Shown: positions 1 to 7,567 of the stretch, piece after piece
Numbering within the stretch: the stretch's first letter is position 1
Layout of the letters: every line of letters begins with the position of its first letter
NCBI GenBank assembly: GCA_026995955.1
Contig: JALWNJ010000426.1
Coordinates: 1 to 9,018 of the forward strand
DNA: 9,018 bases
From: Gammaproteobacteria bacterium
Lineage (GTDB): Bacteria > Pseudomonadota > Gammaproteobacteria > J044
Direction: 5' to 3'
Notes under the pieces: generated by a model
Told to the model about the DNA's origin: nothing
What the model saw: only the letters and a program-made list of their open reading frames with translations
Databases searched by the model: none
Made by a program: the position numbers and the translations under genes

Positions 1-509
1 GGCGGGCGCTGCGGGGGCGCGTCGATGGGCGGCAGCGCAGGCCGGGCCGCGGGGACATGGGTGACCAGGGTGCCGGCAGCAAGGTCGCCGAGGCGTCGGA
101 AGTCACGGGTCAGCAGCATGCTGGCCAGGCCAAAGGCATACAGCAGGGGCAGGAAGTCGACCACCAGCAGCAGGTTGCGGATCATCGAACTGCCCCAGCG
201 CATGGGGGTGCCGTCCTCGTGCAGCACGCGCAGCCCCAGGCTGCGCTTGCCCGGCGTCTGGCCGTCGCGCAATACCTCGAACACTACCGGATAGAACCAT
301 TCCACCAGGAACAGGAAGATGAGAAACGGTCCCATCGAACCGGATCCGAACACCATGCCGAATACCACGCCTGCCACCGCATAAAGGATCAGCCGCAGCA
401 GCAGGTCCAGCGCCCAGGCCATGGCACGGGGCACCGGGCCGGCCACCGACAGCGGCAGCAGGATGCCCTCCGGGGTCTCGATGTCGTGGCGGTTGTCGAG
501 CAGGTCCAT
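1..509 (-). CDS. RDD family integral membrane protein (C-terminus cut by window edge)
   Basis: Reading the minus strand from the ATG at 509-507 gives 169 codons with no stop before the window edge, so the gene is partial at its C-terminus. The product begins MDLLDNRHDIETPEG and shows the RDD hallmarks: Arg28 and Asp35 at the start of the first membrane helix (about 29-53), a second helix at about 60-79, the conserved DGQTPGKRSLGLRV stretch (82-95), a third helix at about 110-132 carrying Arg111 and Asp118, and RRLGDLAAGTLV (138-149). The last visible residues are Pro/Ala-rich and look like a cytoplasmic tail. RDD proteins are poorly understood inner-membrane proteins; some have been linked to ion or solute transport, but nothing here shows a substrate. 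The start lies one base after the apaH stop (TGA-C-ATG), so the two are probably translationally coupled and co-transcribed. The family call is firm, the function unknown. Confidence 0.85.
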   Translation of the reverse strand, partial: MDLLDNRHDIETPEGILLPLSVAGPVPRAMAWALDLLLRLILYAVAGVVFGMVFGSGSMGPFLIFLFLVEWFYPVVFEVLRDGQTPGKRSLGLRVLHEDGTPMRWGSSMIRNLLLVVDFLPLLYAFGLASMLLTRDFRRLGDLAAGTLVTHVPAARPALPPIDAPPQRP

Positions 510-510
510 G

Positions 511-1344
511 TCAGTCGGACTCCGGTCGTTGTGCCCCGGGGCAGTCCACCGCGGTGACGGGCAGGGCCGGATCGTCGAGCCGCACCGCCGTCAGCCGGCC
601 GCCCCAGACGCAGCCGGTGTCCAGCGCCACGATCTCTGCCTCGCGCCGAAGGCCCAGGGTGGACCAGTGACCGAACACCACGCGGGTGCCGCGCCAGGCA
701 GCATGGGGGGCCTCGAACCAGGGCAGCAGGCCCTCGGGCTGGGTGCCCGGCGCCAGCTTGTGGTCGAGGTCGAGGCGGCCGTCGGGGGTGCAGTAGCGGA
801 TGCGGGTCAGGGCGTTGATGACGAAGCGCAGCCGGGGCCAGCCGTCGAGGCGTTCCTCCCAGCGCTCGGGGCGGTTCCCGTACATGTGCCGGAGCAGCAG
901 GTCGTGGCCGCTGCCCTGCAGGACCTGCTCCACCTCGCGCGCCAGACGGCAGGCGGTTTGTACATCCCATTGCGGGGGCAGGCCGGCATGCACCAGCAGG
1001 CCCAGCCCCGCTTCGTGGTGGGCCAGCGGGCGGCTGCGCAGCCAGTCGAGCAGTTCCGCCGCATCCGGGGCATCGAGCACCGGACGCAGGGTGTCCTTGC
1101 GGCGCAGCTTCTGTGCGCCGGCGGCGACGGCCAGCAGGTGCAGGTCGTGGTTGCCGAGCACGCACACGGCAGCCTCGCCCAGGGCGCGCACGCTGCGCAG
1201 GCAGGAAAGCGAGTCGGGGCCGCGGTTGACCAGATCGCCGGTCAGCCACAGGCGGTCGCGGGCGGGATCGAAACGCAGGCGGTCGAGCAGGCGCCGGAAT
1301 TCGTCGTGACAGCCTTGCAGATCGCCTATGGCGTAGATGGGCAT
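511..1344 (-). CDS. apaH: Symmetrical bis(5'-nucleosyl)-tetraphosphatase ApaH
   Basis: A 277-residue protein, close to the 280 residues of E. coli ApaH. The enzyme hydrolyses diadenosine tetraphosphate (Ap4A) to two ADP in the cytoplasm, which limits alarmone build-up and, in E. coli, removes Np4 caps from RNA. It belongs to the PPP metallophosphatases, and the motifs are visible in order: GDLQG (7-11), GDLVNRGPDS (36-45) and GNHD (64-67), then a later HAG, FGHW and the family-typical ALDTGCVWGG near the C-terminus. The first motif has Gln where E. coli has a metal-binding His (GDxHG); from memory Pseudomonas ApaH also has GDLQG, so activity is not in doubt. The start at 1344 gives the canonical MPIYAIGDLQG beginning, with only a weak Shine-Dalgarno sequence. 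It is followed after one base by the RDD gene and is divergent from the sigma-factor gene, with 104 bases between them. Confidence 0.96.
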   Translation of the reverse strand: MPIYAIGDLQGCHDEFRRLLDRLRFDPARDRLWLTGDLVNRGPDSLSCLRSVRALGEAAVCVLGNHDLHLLAVAAGAQKLRRKDTLRPVLDAPDAAELLDWLRSRPLAHHEAGLGLLVHAGLPPQWDVQTACRLAREVEQVLQGSGHDLLLRHMYGNRPERWEERLDGWPRLRFVINALTRIRYCTPDGRLDLDHKLAPGTQPEGLLPWFEAPHAAWRGTRVVFGHWSTLGLRREAEIVALDTGCVWGGRLTAVRLDDPALPVTAVDCPGAQRPESD

Positions 1345-1400
1345 CGGGTCCGTGTCGTGTTGTCCCTGGAGCGGCTATTCTCGGACAGGAGCGGGGGCAT

Positions 1401-1440
1401 TTCCAGCATGATGGAACCCTTTTCCGTTTCCTGTCGTGTA
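1401..1440 (+). promoter_or_regulatory. Candidate ECF-type promoter (GGAACC ... CGTGTA) and dyad ahead of the sigma gene
   Basis: GGAACC at 1413-1418 matches the -35 core used by many ECF sigma factors, and CGTGTA lies 16 bases later (1435-1440), where an ECF -10 would be. The -35 overlaps a small dyad, TTCCA-N6-TGGAA (1401-1416). ECF sigma genes often autoregulate, which is the reason for looking here. Against it, a start point some 6 bases after 1440 would fall only about 3 bases before the ATG at 1449 and inside the GGGGGAG ribosome site, giving an almost leaderless message. No second copy of the motif was found ahead of the other genes in the module. Confidence 0.25.
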
Positions 1441-1448
1441 GGGGGAGC

Positions 1449-2033
1449 ATGGCGACGATCATTCCATGGAAGCGACGCGCGCGCGTCGATGAAGAAGGCT
1501 TCGAACAGCTGTTGCGTCCGCACCTGCAGGCCATGTACCGGCTGGCCTGGCGCCTGCTGCGCAACCGCGAGGACGCCGAGGATCTGGTGCAGGAGGTGGT
1601 GCTGCAGCTGTACCGGCGCCGTGAGGAGCTTGCGGCGGTGGAGGTGCTGCGTCCCTGGCTGATGCGGGTGCTCTACCACCGTTTCGTGGACGAGCAGCGC
1701 CGTCGCGGGCGGCAGGTACCGCTGGCAGAGCCCGATGGCGAGACGGACGATCCGCTGGACGGCGTCGCCCATCCCGATCCCGAGCCGGGCCAGCTCCTGC
1801 AGCGCATGCAGGATGTCTCCACGCTGCAGGCCGCGCTCGATGGACTGCCCGAGATCCATCGGCAGGTCCTGCTGCTGCACGATGTGGAGGGCTACACCCT
1901 GAAGGAGGTCTCGGTCATTACCGGGGCGCCGGTAGGTACCCTCAAGTCACGGCTCAACCGGGCGCGCGCGGCGCTGAAGAAGGTGCTGACCGAAATGGAA
2001 CCTTCCGCCGGCCTTCGTCGTGTTGCCGAGTGA
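1449..2033 (+). CDS. ECF-family RNA polymerase sigma factor
   Basis: A 194-residue protein of the sigma-70 family, extracytoplasmic-function type, which directs RNA polymerase to a small regulon when released from its anti-sigma factor. Region 2 covers about residues 18-87 and contains the core-binding RNREDAEDLVQEV (38-50) and the LRPWLMRVLYHRFVDEQRR stretch (67-85) for -10 recognition. Region 4 covers about 125-182 and contains LPEIHRQVLLLHDVEGYTL and the helix-turn-helix LKEVSVITGAPVGTLKSRL (151-169) for -35 recognition. The acidic, proline-rich linker at about 92-118 separates them, and there is no extra C-terminal domain. The ATG at 1449 has GGGGGAG just upstream. The gene is followed 12 bases later by the anti-sigma gene, the usual ECF arrangement. 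I cannot assign an ECF subgroup by eye; it is not a FecI type, since no FecR or TonB-receptor gene follows. Confidence 0.95.
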   Translation: MATIIPWKRRARVDEEGFEQLLRPHLQAMYRLAWRLLRNREDAEDLVQEVVLQLYRRREELAAVEVLRPWLMRVLYHRFVDEQRRRGRQVPLAEPDGETDDPLDGVAHPDPEPGQLLQRMQDVSTLQAALDGLPEIHRQVLLLHDVEGYTLKEVSVITGAPVGTLKSRLNRARAALKKVLTEMEPSAGLRRVAE

Positions 2034-2040
2034 GAGGTGA
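2034..2040 (+). promoter_or_regulatory. Ribosome binding site that decides the anti-sigma start
   Basis: GAGGTGA lies five bases before the ATG at 2046. The in-frame GTG at 2037 lies inside this site and would have no ribosome site of its own, so the ATG at 2046 is preferred. Confidence 0.6.
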
Positions 2041-2045
2041 AGAAG

Positions 2046-2717
2046 ATGACCGACTGCAAGACCATCCGCCAACGCTTCGACGACTACCAGAGCCACAGCC
2101 TGTCGCGGCCCGATCTGGACGACCTCGAGGCCCACCTGAACGACTGCGCGGCCTGCCGCGAGGCGCTGGACGCACACCGCGCCTGGCGCGTGGCCATGGC
2201 CGGTCTGCCGTTCGAGCCGCCCTCGCCGGGCTTCGAGGAACGGGTGCTGGGTGCGGTGCGCCGCGAGGCGAAGGGGCGGGGACATCGCCGCGCCTTTTTC
2301 GCCGGTGTTGGTGTGGCGCTCGCCGCCTCGCTGGCGGTAGCCGTCGTGCTGCTGCGTTTCGTGCCGAGCGGTGGCGACGGCTCCGAGGCCATGCGGGTCG
2401 CCGAGGTCATGCTGCCCGAGCATGGCCAGCTGCGCCTGCGGATCCAGGCCGACCGGCCGGTGCAAGACGCCAGCCTGTCGCTGGAACTGCCTCCGGGCCT
2501 TGAGCTGGCAGGCTACGAGGGCCAGCGCCGTCTGCAGTGGCGAAGCGACCTCGCTGCCGGCACCAACTACCTGAGCCTGCCGCTGCGCCTGCGCAATCCG
2601 CAGGGTGGCGAACTGGTGGCCCGGGTACGGGTCGGTGACAGGACTCGGGTCATCCGGGTCCGTGTCAGGCCGCGCATGACCGGAGCCGAGCTGGGCTGGC
2701 CGGCAGTGGTTGTCTGA
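2046..2717 (+). CDS. Membrane-anchored anti-sigma factor with zinc-finger-like N-terminus
   Basis: Using the ATG at 2046 the product has 223 residues. The cytoplasmic N-terminus carries H30-x3-C34-x2-C37 plus Cys4, resembling the zinc-associated anti-sigma (ZAS, zf-HC2) domain that holds ECF sigma factors inactive. A single membrane helix (about 85-106, AFFAGVGVALAASLAVAVVL) follows a basic segment (KGRGHRR), which predicts N-terminus inside and the rest periplasmic. The periplasmic part (107-223) is rich in alternating hydrophobic residues, for example QLRLRIQA, ASLSLELPPGLELAGYEG and LVARVRVGDRTRVIRVRVR. This suggests an all-beta, immunoglobulin-like sensor fold, although I recognise no named family. 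The position right after an ECF gene strongly supports the role. It presumably releases the sigma factor after a periplasmic signal, by proteolysis or zinc loss; which one cannot be told from the sequence. Confidence 0.88.
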   Translation: MTDCKTIRQRFDDYQSHSLSRPDLDDLEAHLNDCAACREALDAHRAWRVAMAGLPFEPPSPGFEERVLGAVRREAKGRGHRRAFFAGVGVALAASLAVAVVLLRFVPSGGDGSEAMRVAEVMLPEHGQLRLRIQADRPVQDASLSLELPPGLELAGYEGQRRLQWRSDLAAGTNYLSLPLRLRNPQGGELVARVRVGDRTRVIRVRVRPRMTGAELGWPAVVV

Positions 2718-2776
2718 AGCACATCCCGATCGACATTGATTCAACACGAAACGACGACACGAGAAGGAGTACCGAA

Positions 2777-3199
2777 ATGATGAAGAAAACCCTGACTGCA
2801 AGTGCCCTGGCCCTGATTCTTGCTGCACCTGCGGCGTTTGCCGATCCGGATGCCGAGGTCACCATCGATGTGGTGGTCGATACCCCCGATGTCCCCGGCA
2901 ACCCGGTCAACCTTCCGGCCACGGGAGTCGGTTCCACGCCCGGTGCGGATCATGCCAGCCAGGAAGGCCTGGAGCATGGCCACAGCCATCGTCCGGGCGC
3001 AGACGATGACGACGAGGATCGTGACCATGAGATGGAGCGCGAACATGAAATGGAACGCGAGCACGAGATGGATGGCGAACACGAAATGGAGCGCGAGATG
3101 GAACAGGAAATGGAGCGTGAGCACGAAATGCAGCAGGAAGGCGGCCCGGGCGGTGACATGGACGACCGCGACGACCGCATGGGCGGCATGAACGGCTGA
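2777..3199 (+). CDS. Secreted acidic Glu/His/Met/Arg repeat protein, unknown function
   Basis: A 140-residue protein with a clean Sec signal peptide (MMKKTLTASALALILAAPAAFA, cut after Ala22) and no lipobox. The mature chain starts with a short beta-like, Pro/Gly-containing segment (23-58), then a His- and Asp-rich stretch (EHGHSH at 66-71, ADDDDED at 75-81). Next comes a hexapeptide repeat of the form HEMERE beginning at His84, 90, 96 and 102, with degenerate copies up to Met118, and last a Gly/Asp/Met tail ending MGGMNG. Methionines fall at 86, 92, 98, 104, 108, 112 and 118. Alternating Glu and Arg favour a long, solvent-exposed helix; the His and Met residues are candidate ligands for copper or other soft metals, which is inference. 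AGGAG at 2765-2769 lies seven bases before the ATG. It sits 59 bases after the anti-sigma gene and is probably part of that operon and regulon. I do not recognise the family. Confidence 0.85.
   Translation: MMKKTLTASALALILAAPAAFADPDAEVTIDVVVDTPDVPGNPVNLPATGVGSTPGADHASQEGLEHGHSHRPGADDDDEDRDHEMEREHEMEREHEMDGEHEMEREMEQEMEREHEMQQEGGPGGDMDDRDDRMGGMNG
3023..3130 (+). repeat. In-frame 18-base repeat coding for HEMERE-like hexapeptides
   Basis: Four successive 18-base units (3023-3040, 3041-3058, 3059-3076, 3077-3094) encode (D/E)HEMER-type hexamers, followed by a degenerate pair without His (3095-3118) and a last EHEM (3119-3130). The units differ mainly at third positions (gag/gaa, cat/cac), and the third has DG in place of ER. 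The protein repeat is therefore much cleaner than the DNA repeat. Confidence 0.9.
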
Positions 3200-3220
3200 G
3201 GCCCGTCCCATTACTGCAAG

Positions 3221-3258
3221 GCAAGGCACGGGGCGCCCGGTGGCGCTCCGTGCCTTGT
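3221..3258 (+). terminator. Strong 17-bp hairpin between the repeat protein and the barrel gene; terminator-like but no U tract
   Basis: GCAAGGCACGGGGCGCC (3221-3237) pairs with GGCGCTCCGTGCCTTGT (3242-3258) across a CGGT loop, with only two G-U wobbles. No run of T follows on either strand, so it is not a classic intrinsic terminator. It could be a Rho-type or partial terminator, or an RNA-processing or stability element that sets different levels for the secreted protein upstream and the barrel protein downstream. Confidence 0.5.
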
Positions 3259-3303
3259 GCGTACACAATCGTTTACAACTACTTCAACAAAAGGGAGATC
3301 CGC

Positions 3304-4575
3304 ATGAGGTATCTGACAGGATCGATGTTCGTCCTTGTGCTCCTGGTCGGTGGCGTGGCCGTTGCCGATTCCTTCAACGATGGGGTCAAGGCCTTCCGGG
3401 AGGGGGACTACGCCAAGGCACGCAAGGCCTTTGAGCAGGCCCGGCGCGAGGGTCGCGACGATGACCGGCTGTGGTACAACCTGGGCAGCACCCTGTATCG
3501 GCTGGGCGCCTATCGGGAGGCCGGCGAGGCCTTCGGGCGCATTCCCGGGAATTCGTCCCTGTGGCAGGCGGCGCGCTACAACCTGGGCCTGGTGGCCGAG
3601 AAGCTGGGACGCAGCGCCGAGGCACGCAGGCACTATCGTGAGGCCCTGGCAGCAGGTCGCGAAAATGGCATCGGCCGCCTGGCGGCACGCCAGCTTGCCG
3701 CGCTGGGAGATCGGTCCCCCCGTCGGCCCTGGGATGCGAATGTACAACTCTCCCTGGGCACCGATGACAATGTCAATTTTGCCCCGCTGGGCATTGGCTC
3801 CAGCCGCAGTGAACAGTTCGTCGATCTGTATGCGTCCGGGCGCTATTTCCTGAGCGGCGACCGCCGTCGGGGCTGGGCCATCGATGCCCGCGCGAGCCTT
3901 ACCGACTACACGGGCGGTAACACTTATGACTACAACGAGCTGGTGCTGGGTGGCGAGCATTACCGCCCGCTGGGGAGCTGGCGTGGCCGGTTCGGTCTCG
4001 AGGCGATCAAGTCCAACTATGGGGGTGCCGCCTACCAGACCATCGGCCGGGTCTTCGGCGAGGCTACGCTGCCGATGGCGGATCGCAGGCGTTTCCGGGT
4101 CAGCCTGCGTTACGATGGCATTCGCAGTGACAACGCGGTCTACGACTATCTCCAGGGCAGTCGTGCCCGTCTCGGGGCCATGCTGTACGGATTTTCGCCG
4201 GCGGACTACTGGCGATTCGAGTACCGGCTGGAGTTGAACGACCGCGAGGATCTGCCCAATGCCAGCTACTCCCCCACCCGCAACGAGCTGCGCGCCCGTT
4301 ATCTGCGCTATCTGCGGGACAACTGGGAACTGGGTGGCCGGCTGGCCTGGCGCTACAGCAGCTATCCCGATGCCGCCATCGGCAAGCGGCAGGACAATCG
4401 CCTCCGGCTCAACCTGGAGCTGACCAAGCGGCTCAGGAAGCGCACCCGCCTGCGTCTGGGCTACGAATACACCGACAACCGCTCCAACATCGACAATGTC
4501 GTCATTGGTGGCCAGACCTACGGCTACAGCTACACGCGCAACATCTTCCGGATAGCGCTCGACCACCGCTTCTGA
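3304..4575 (+). CDS. TPR domain plus outer-membrane beta-barrel protein (Slam/DUF560-like architecture)
   Basis: The ATG at 3304 is preceded at six bases by AGGGAG and opens a Sec signal peptide (MRYLTGSMFVLVLLVGGVAVA, about 1-21); the earlier in-frame ATG at 3250 lies inside a hairpin and would bury the signal. The 423-residue product has an alpha-helical part with about three TPR-like repeats (about 23-50, 54-82 and 88-118, including GDYAKARKAFEQA, WYNLGSTLYRLGAYREAGEAF and YNLGLVAEKLGRSAEARRHY). Residues 143-423 then alternate aromatic and polar residues in strands separated by Asp/Asn/Gly turns. The barrel opens with NVQLSLGTDDNVNFAP and ends in Phe (IALDHRF), the usual outer-membrane assembly signal. 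N-terminal TPR plus a C-terminal barrel of about 280 residues is the layout of Slam (type XI secretion) proteins, but a different TPR-porin family is possible. It lies 104 bases after the repeat protein, with the 3221-3258 hairpin between. Confidence 0.85.
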   Translation: MRYLTGSMFVLVLLVGGVAVADSFNDGVKAFREGDYAKARKAFEQARREGRDDDRLWYNLGSTLYRLGAYREAGEAFGRIPGNSSLWQAARYNLGLVAEKLGRSAEARRHYREALAAGRENGIGRLAARQLAALGDRSPRRPWDANVQLSLGTDDNVNFAPLGIGSSRSEQFVDLYASGRYFLSGDRRRGWAIDARASLTDYTGGNTYDYNELVLGGEHYRPLGSWRGRFGLEAIKSNYGGAAYQTIGRVFGEATLPMADRRRFRVSLRYDGIRSDNAVYDYLQGSRARLGAMLYGFSPADYWRFEYRLELNDREDLPNASYSPTRNELRARYLRYLRDNWELGGRLAWRYSSYPDAAIGKRQDNRLRLNLELTKRLRKRTRLRLGYEYTDNRSNIDNVVIGGQTYGYSYTRNIFRIALDHRF

Positions 4576-4601
4576 TTGCTGCATGTCGCTCCGTGCGGGC
4601 T

Positions 4602-4643
4602 CGTGCCGGTCTCCCTGCAGGTGTACCATGGGAGGCCGGCACG
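4602..4643 (+). other. Inverted repeat in the gap before ftsH
   Basis: CGTGCCGGTCTCCC (4602-4615) pairs with GGGAGGCCGGCACG (4630-4643), with one G-U wobble and a 14-base loop. It lies 27 bases after the barrel gene stop. There is no T run directly after it, although a T-rich patch (TTGATTTTGT) occurs at 4665-4674. It may end the barrel transcript or structure the ftsH leader. I see no convincing promoter in 4576-4726. Confidence 0.4.
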
Positions 4644-4726
4644 CCTCTGGCGAGCGGTCCGCCCTTGATTTTGTCGTCTGGCGGCCGCATCGGGCGTGTA
4701 TGGCACATCCAACGGAGCGATGAATC

Positions 4727-6651
<1,925 letters not shown>

Positions 6652-6655
<4 letters not shown>

Positions 6656-7125
6656 TGAAACGCATACTGGCCCTGTTGATGCTGCTGTCCGCGTCTGCAC
6701 TGGTGCAGGCCGGCCCGCCACCGGCGGTGCAGGCCGTGGACCCCTGGATCCGAGAGGCGCCCCCGGGCATGCCGATGATGGCCGGTTTCGTCACCCTGAA
6801 GAACCGTGGCTCCGCCCCGGTCGCCCTGACCTCGGCCGAGGGGCCCGATTTCGGCCAGATCGAACTGCATCGCTCGATCACCGAGAACGGCGTGGCACGC
6901 ATGGTGCCGCAGGAACGCATCGTGATCCCGCCCGGTGGCGAGACCCGGCTCGAGCCCGGCAGCTACCACCTGATGCTGATGCAGCCCCGTCGCGCCCTGC
7001 GCGCCGGCGACACGGCCCGCATCCTGCTCCACTTCGACGACGGCACCACACTGGCCCTGGCGTTTCCGGTGCGCAGCGACCGGGACGGCATGTCCGACAT
7101 GTCCGGGATGCATCATCACCACTGA
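6652..7125 (+). CDS. Periplasmic copper chaperone, PCu(A)C family
   Basis: A 157-residue protein with a signal peptide (MMKRILALLMLLSASALVQA, cut after Ala20). It matches the PCuAC (DUF461) family, which binds Cu(I) in the periplasm and delivers it to cytochrome oxidase Cu-A centres, often together with Sco proteins. The family motif H-x11-M-x22-H-x-M is exact in spacing: His73, Met84, His106 and Met108, within IELHRSITENGVARM and GSYHLMLM. The Met that often follows the first His in the family is Arg74 here. The C-terminus MSDMSGMHHHH (147-157) adds four Met-flanked turns and four terminal His residues, a likely extra metal-binding tail. The start ATG at 6652 overlaps the ftsH stop (ATGA; an ATG at 6655 is the alternative) and GAGGAGAAGG lies just upstream, so translation is probably coupled to ftsH. 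The family call is firm; the link to FtsH function is inference. Confidence 0.93.
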
Positions 7126-7137
7126 TCGTGCAGTCTT

Positions 7138-7162
7138 GCGCGGGCCGCGTTGCGGCCCGCGT
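7138..7162 (+). terminator. GC-rich hairpin between the copper chaperone and apaG
   Basis: CGCGGGCCGC (7139-7148) and GCGGCCCGCG (7152-7161) form a perfect 10-bp stem with a GTT loop, extendable by a G-U pair to 7138/7162. The sequence after it is TATAATGAC, not a T run, so termination is uncertain. The right arm abuts the apaG -10 box, so the hairpin lies within the promoter spacer. Confidence 0.4.
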
Positions 7163-7167
7163 ATAAT
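7162..7167 (+). promoter_or_regulatory. Perfect -10 box TATAAT for apaG; predicts a leaderless transcript
   Basis: TATAAT at 7162-7167 is a consensus sigma-70 -10 element in very GC-rich surroundings. Six bases (GACGGC) separate it from the A of the apaG ATG at 7174, the normal distance to a transcription start, so the mRNA would begin at or next to the start codon. No good -35 sits 16-18 bases upstream; TTGCGC at 7136-7141 is 20 bases away. Confidence 0.6.
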
Positions 7168-7173
7168 GACGGC

Positions 7174-7566
7174 ATGAGCGAAAAAGACACCCAGCCAGAC
7201 AAGCACATCACCGTCGAGGTGCAGACCGAGTTCGTCGAGCCGGAGTCCGACCCGGAATCCGATCGCTATGTCTTTGCCTACACCATTACCATTCGCAACG
7301 AGGGGCGGGTACCCGCCCGCCTGCTCAGCCGGCACTGGATCATCACCGATGCCAACGGCAAGGTGCAGGAGGTGCGCGGCCCCGGCGTGGTCGGCGAGCA
7401 TCCGCACCTGAAGCCCGGCGAGGGCTTCCGCTACACCAGCGGCACCATGCTGGAGACCCCGCTCGGCACCATGCAGGGCAGCTACCAGATGGTCACCGAC
7501 GACGGCGAGCACTTCGACGCCGAGATCCCGCCGTTCCGGCTCAGCGTGCCCAACCTGCTGCACTGA
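7174..7566 (+). CDS. apaG: ApaG protein (Co2+/Mg2+ homeostasis-linked, FN3-like fold)
   Basis: The ATG at 7174 gives a 130-residue protein beginning MSEKDTQPDKHITVEVQTEF, close to the 125 residues of E. coli ApaG. An upstream in-frame TTG (7150) lies inside the hairpin and promoter and is rejected. Family landmarks are RYVFAYTITIRNEG, ARLLSRHWIITDANGKV, VRGPGVVGEHPHLKPGE, YTSGTMLETPLGTMQGSY and IPPFRLSVPNLLH. ApaG is a small beta-sandwich protein. Mutants in enterobacteria affect Co2+ resistance and Mg2+ efflux, but its molecular activity is not established. There is no Shine-Dalgarno sequence; a consensus -10 sits six bases upstream, so it may be translated from a leaderless mRNA. It is followed one base later by the methyltransferase gene. 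In E. coli apaG is directly upstream of apaH; here they are some 5.8 kb apart and on opposite strands. Confidence 0.95.
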   Translation: MSEKDTQPDKHITVEVQTEFVEPESDPESDRYVFAYTITIRNEGRVPARLLSRHWIITDANGKVQEVRGPGVVGEHPHLKPGEGFRYTSGTMLETPLGTMQGSYQMVTDDGEHFDAEIPPFRLSVPNLLH

Positions 7567-7567
7567 C

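Noticed and set aside
421..1662. Plus-strand frame of 413 codons across apaH
   Set aside because: It is antisense to apaH and runs into the sigma-factor gene in another frame; composition is typical of a GC-rich shadow.
3023..3130. Recent microsatellite-type slippage
   Set aside because: The units differ at many synonymous positions while the protein pattern is kept, which is not expected of a fresh expansion.
2741..3268. Minus-strand frame with a hydrophobic His/Phe/Leu repeat that could look like a membrane protein
   Set aside because: The hydrophobic repeat is the reverse complement of the Glu/His/Met codons of the secreted repeat protein, and it has no ribosome site.
3250..3303. Earlier in-frame ATG for the TPR-barrel gene
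   Set aside because: It lies in the right arm of the 3221-3258 hairpin, has no ribosome site, and would put 18 polar residues ahead of a good signal peptide.
7150..7173. TTG start extending ApaG by eight residues
   Set aside because: It would lie inside the hairpin loop and -10 box, and the added residues have no counterpart in the ApaG family.
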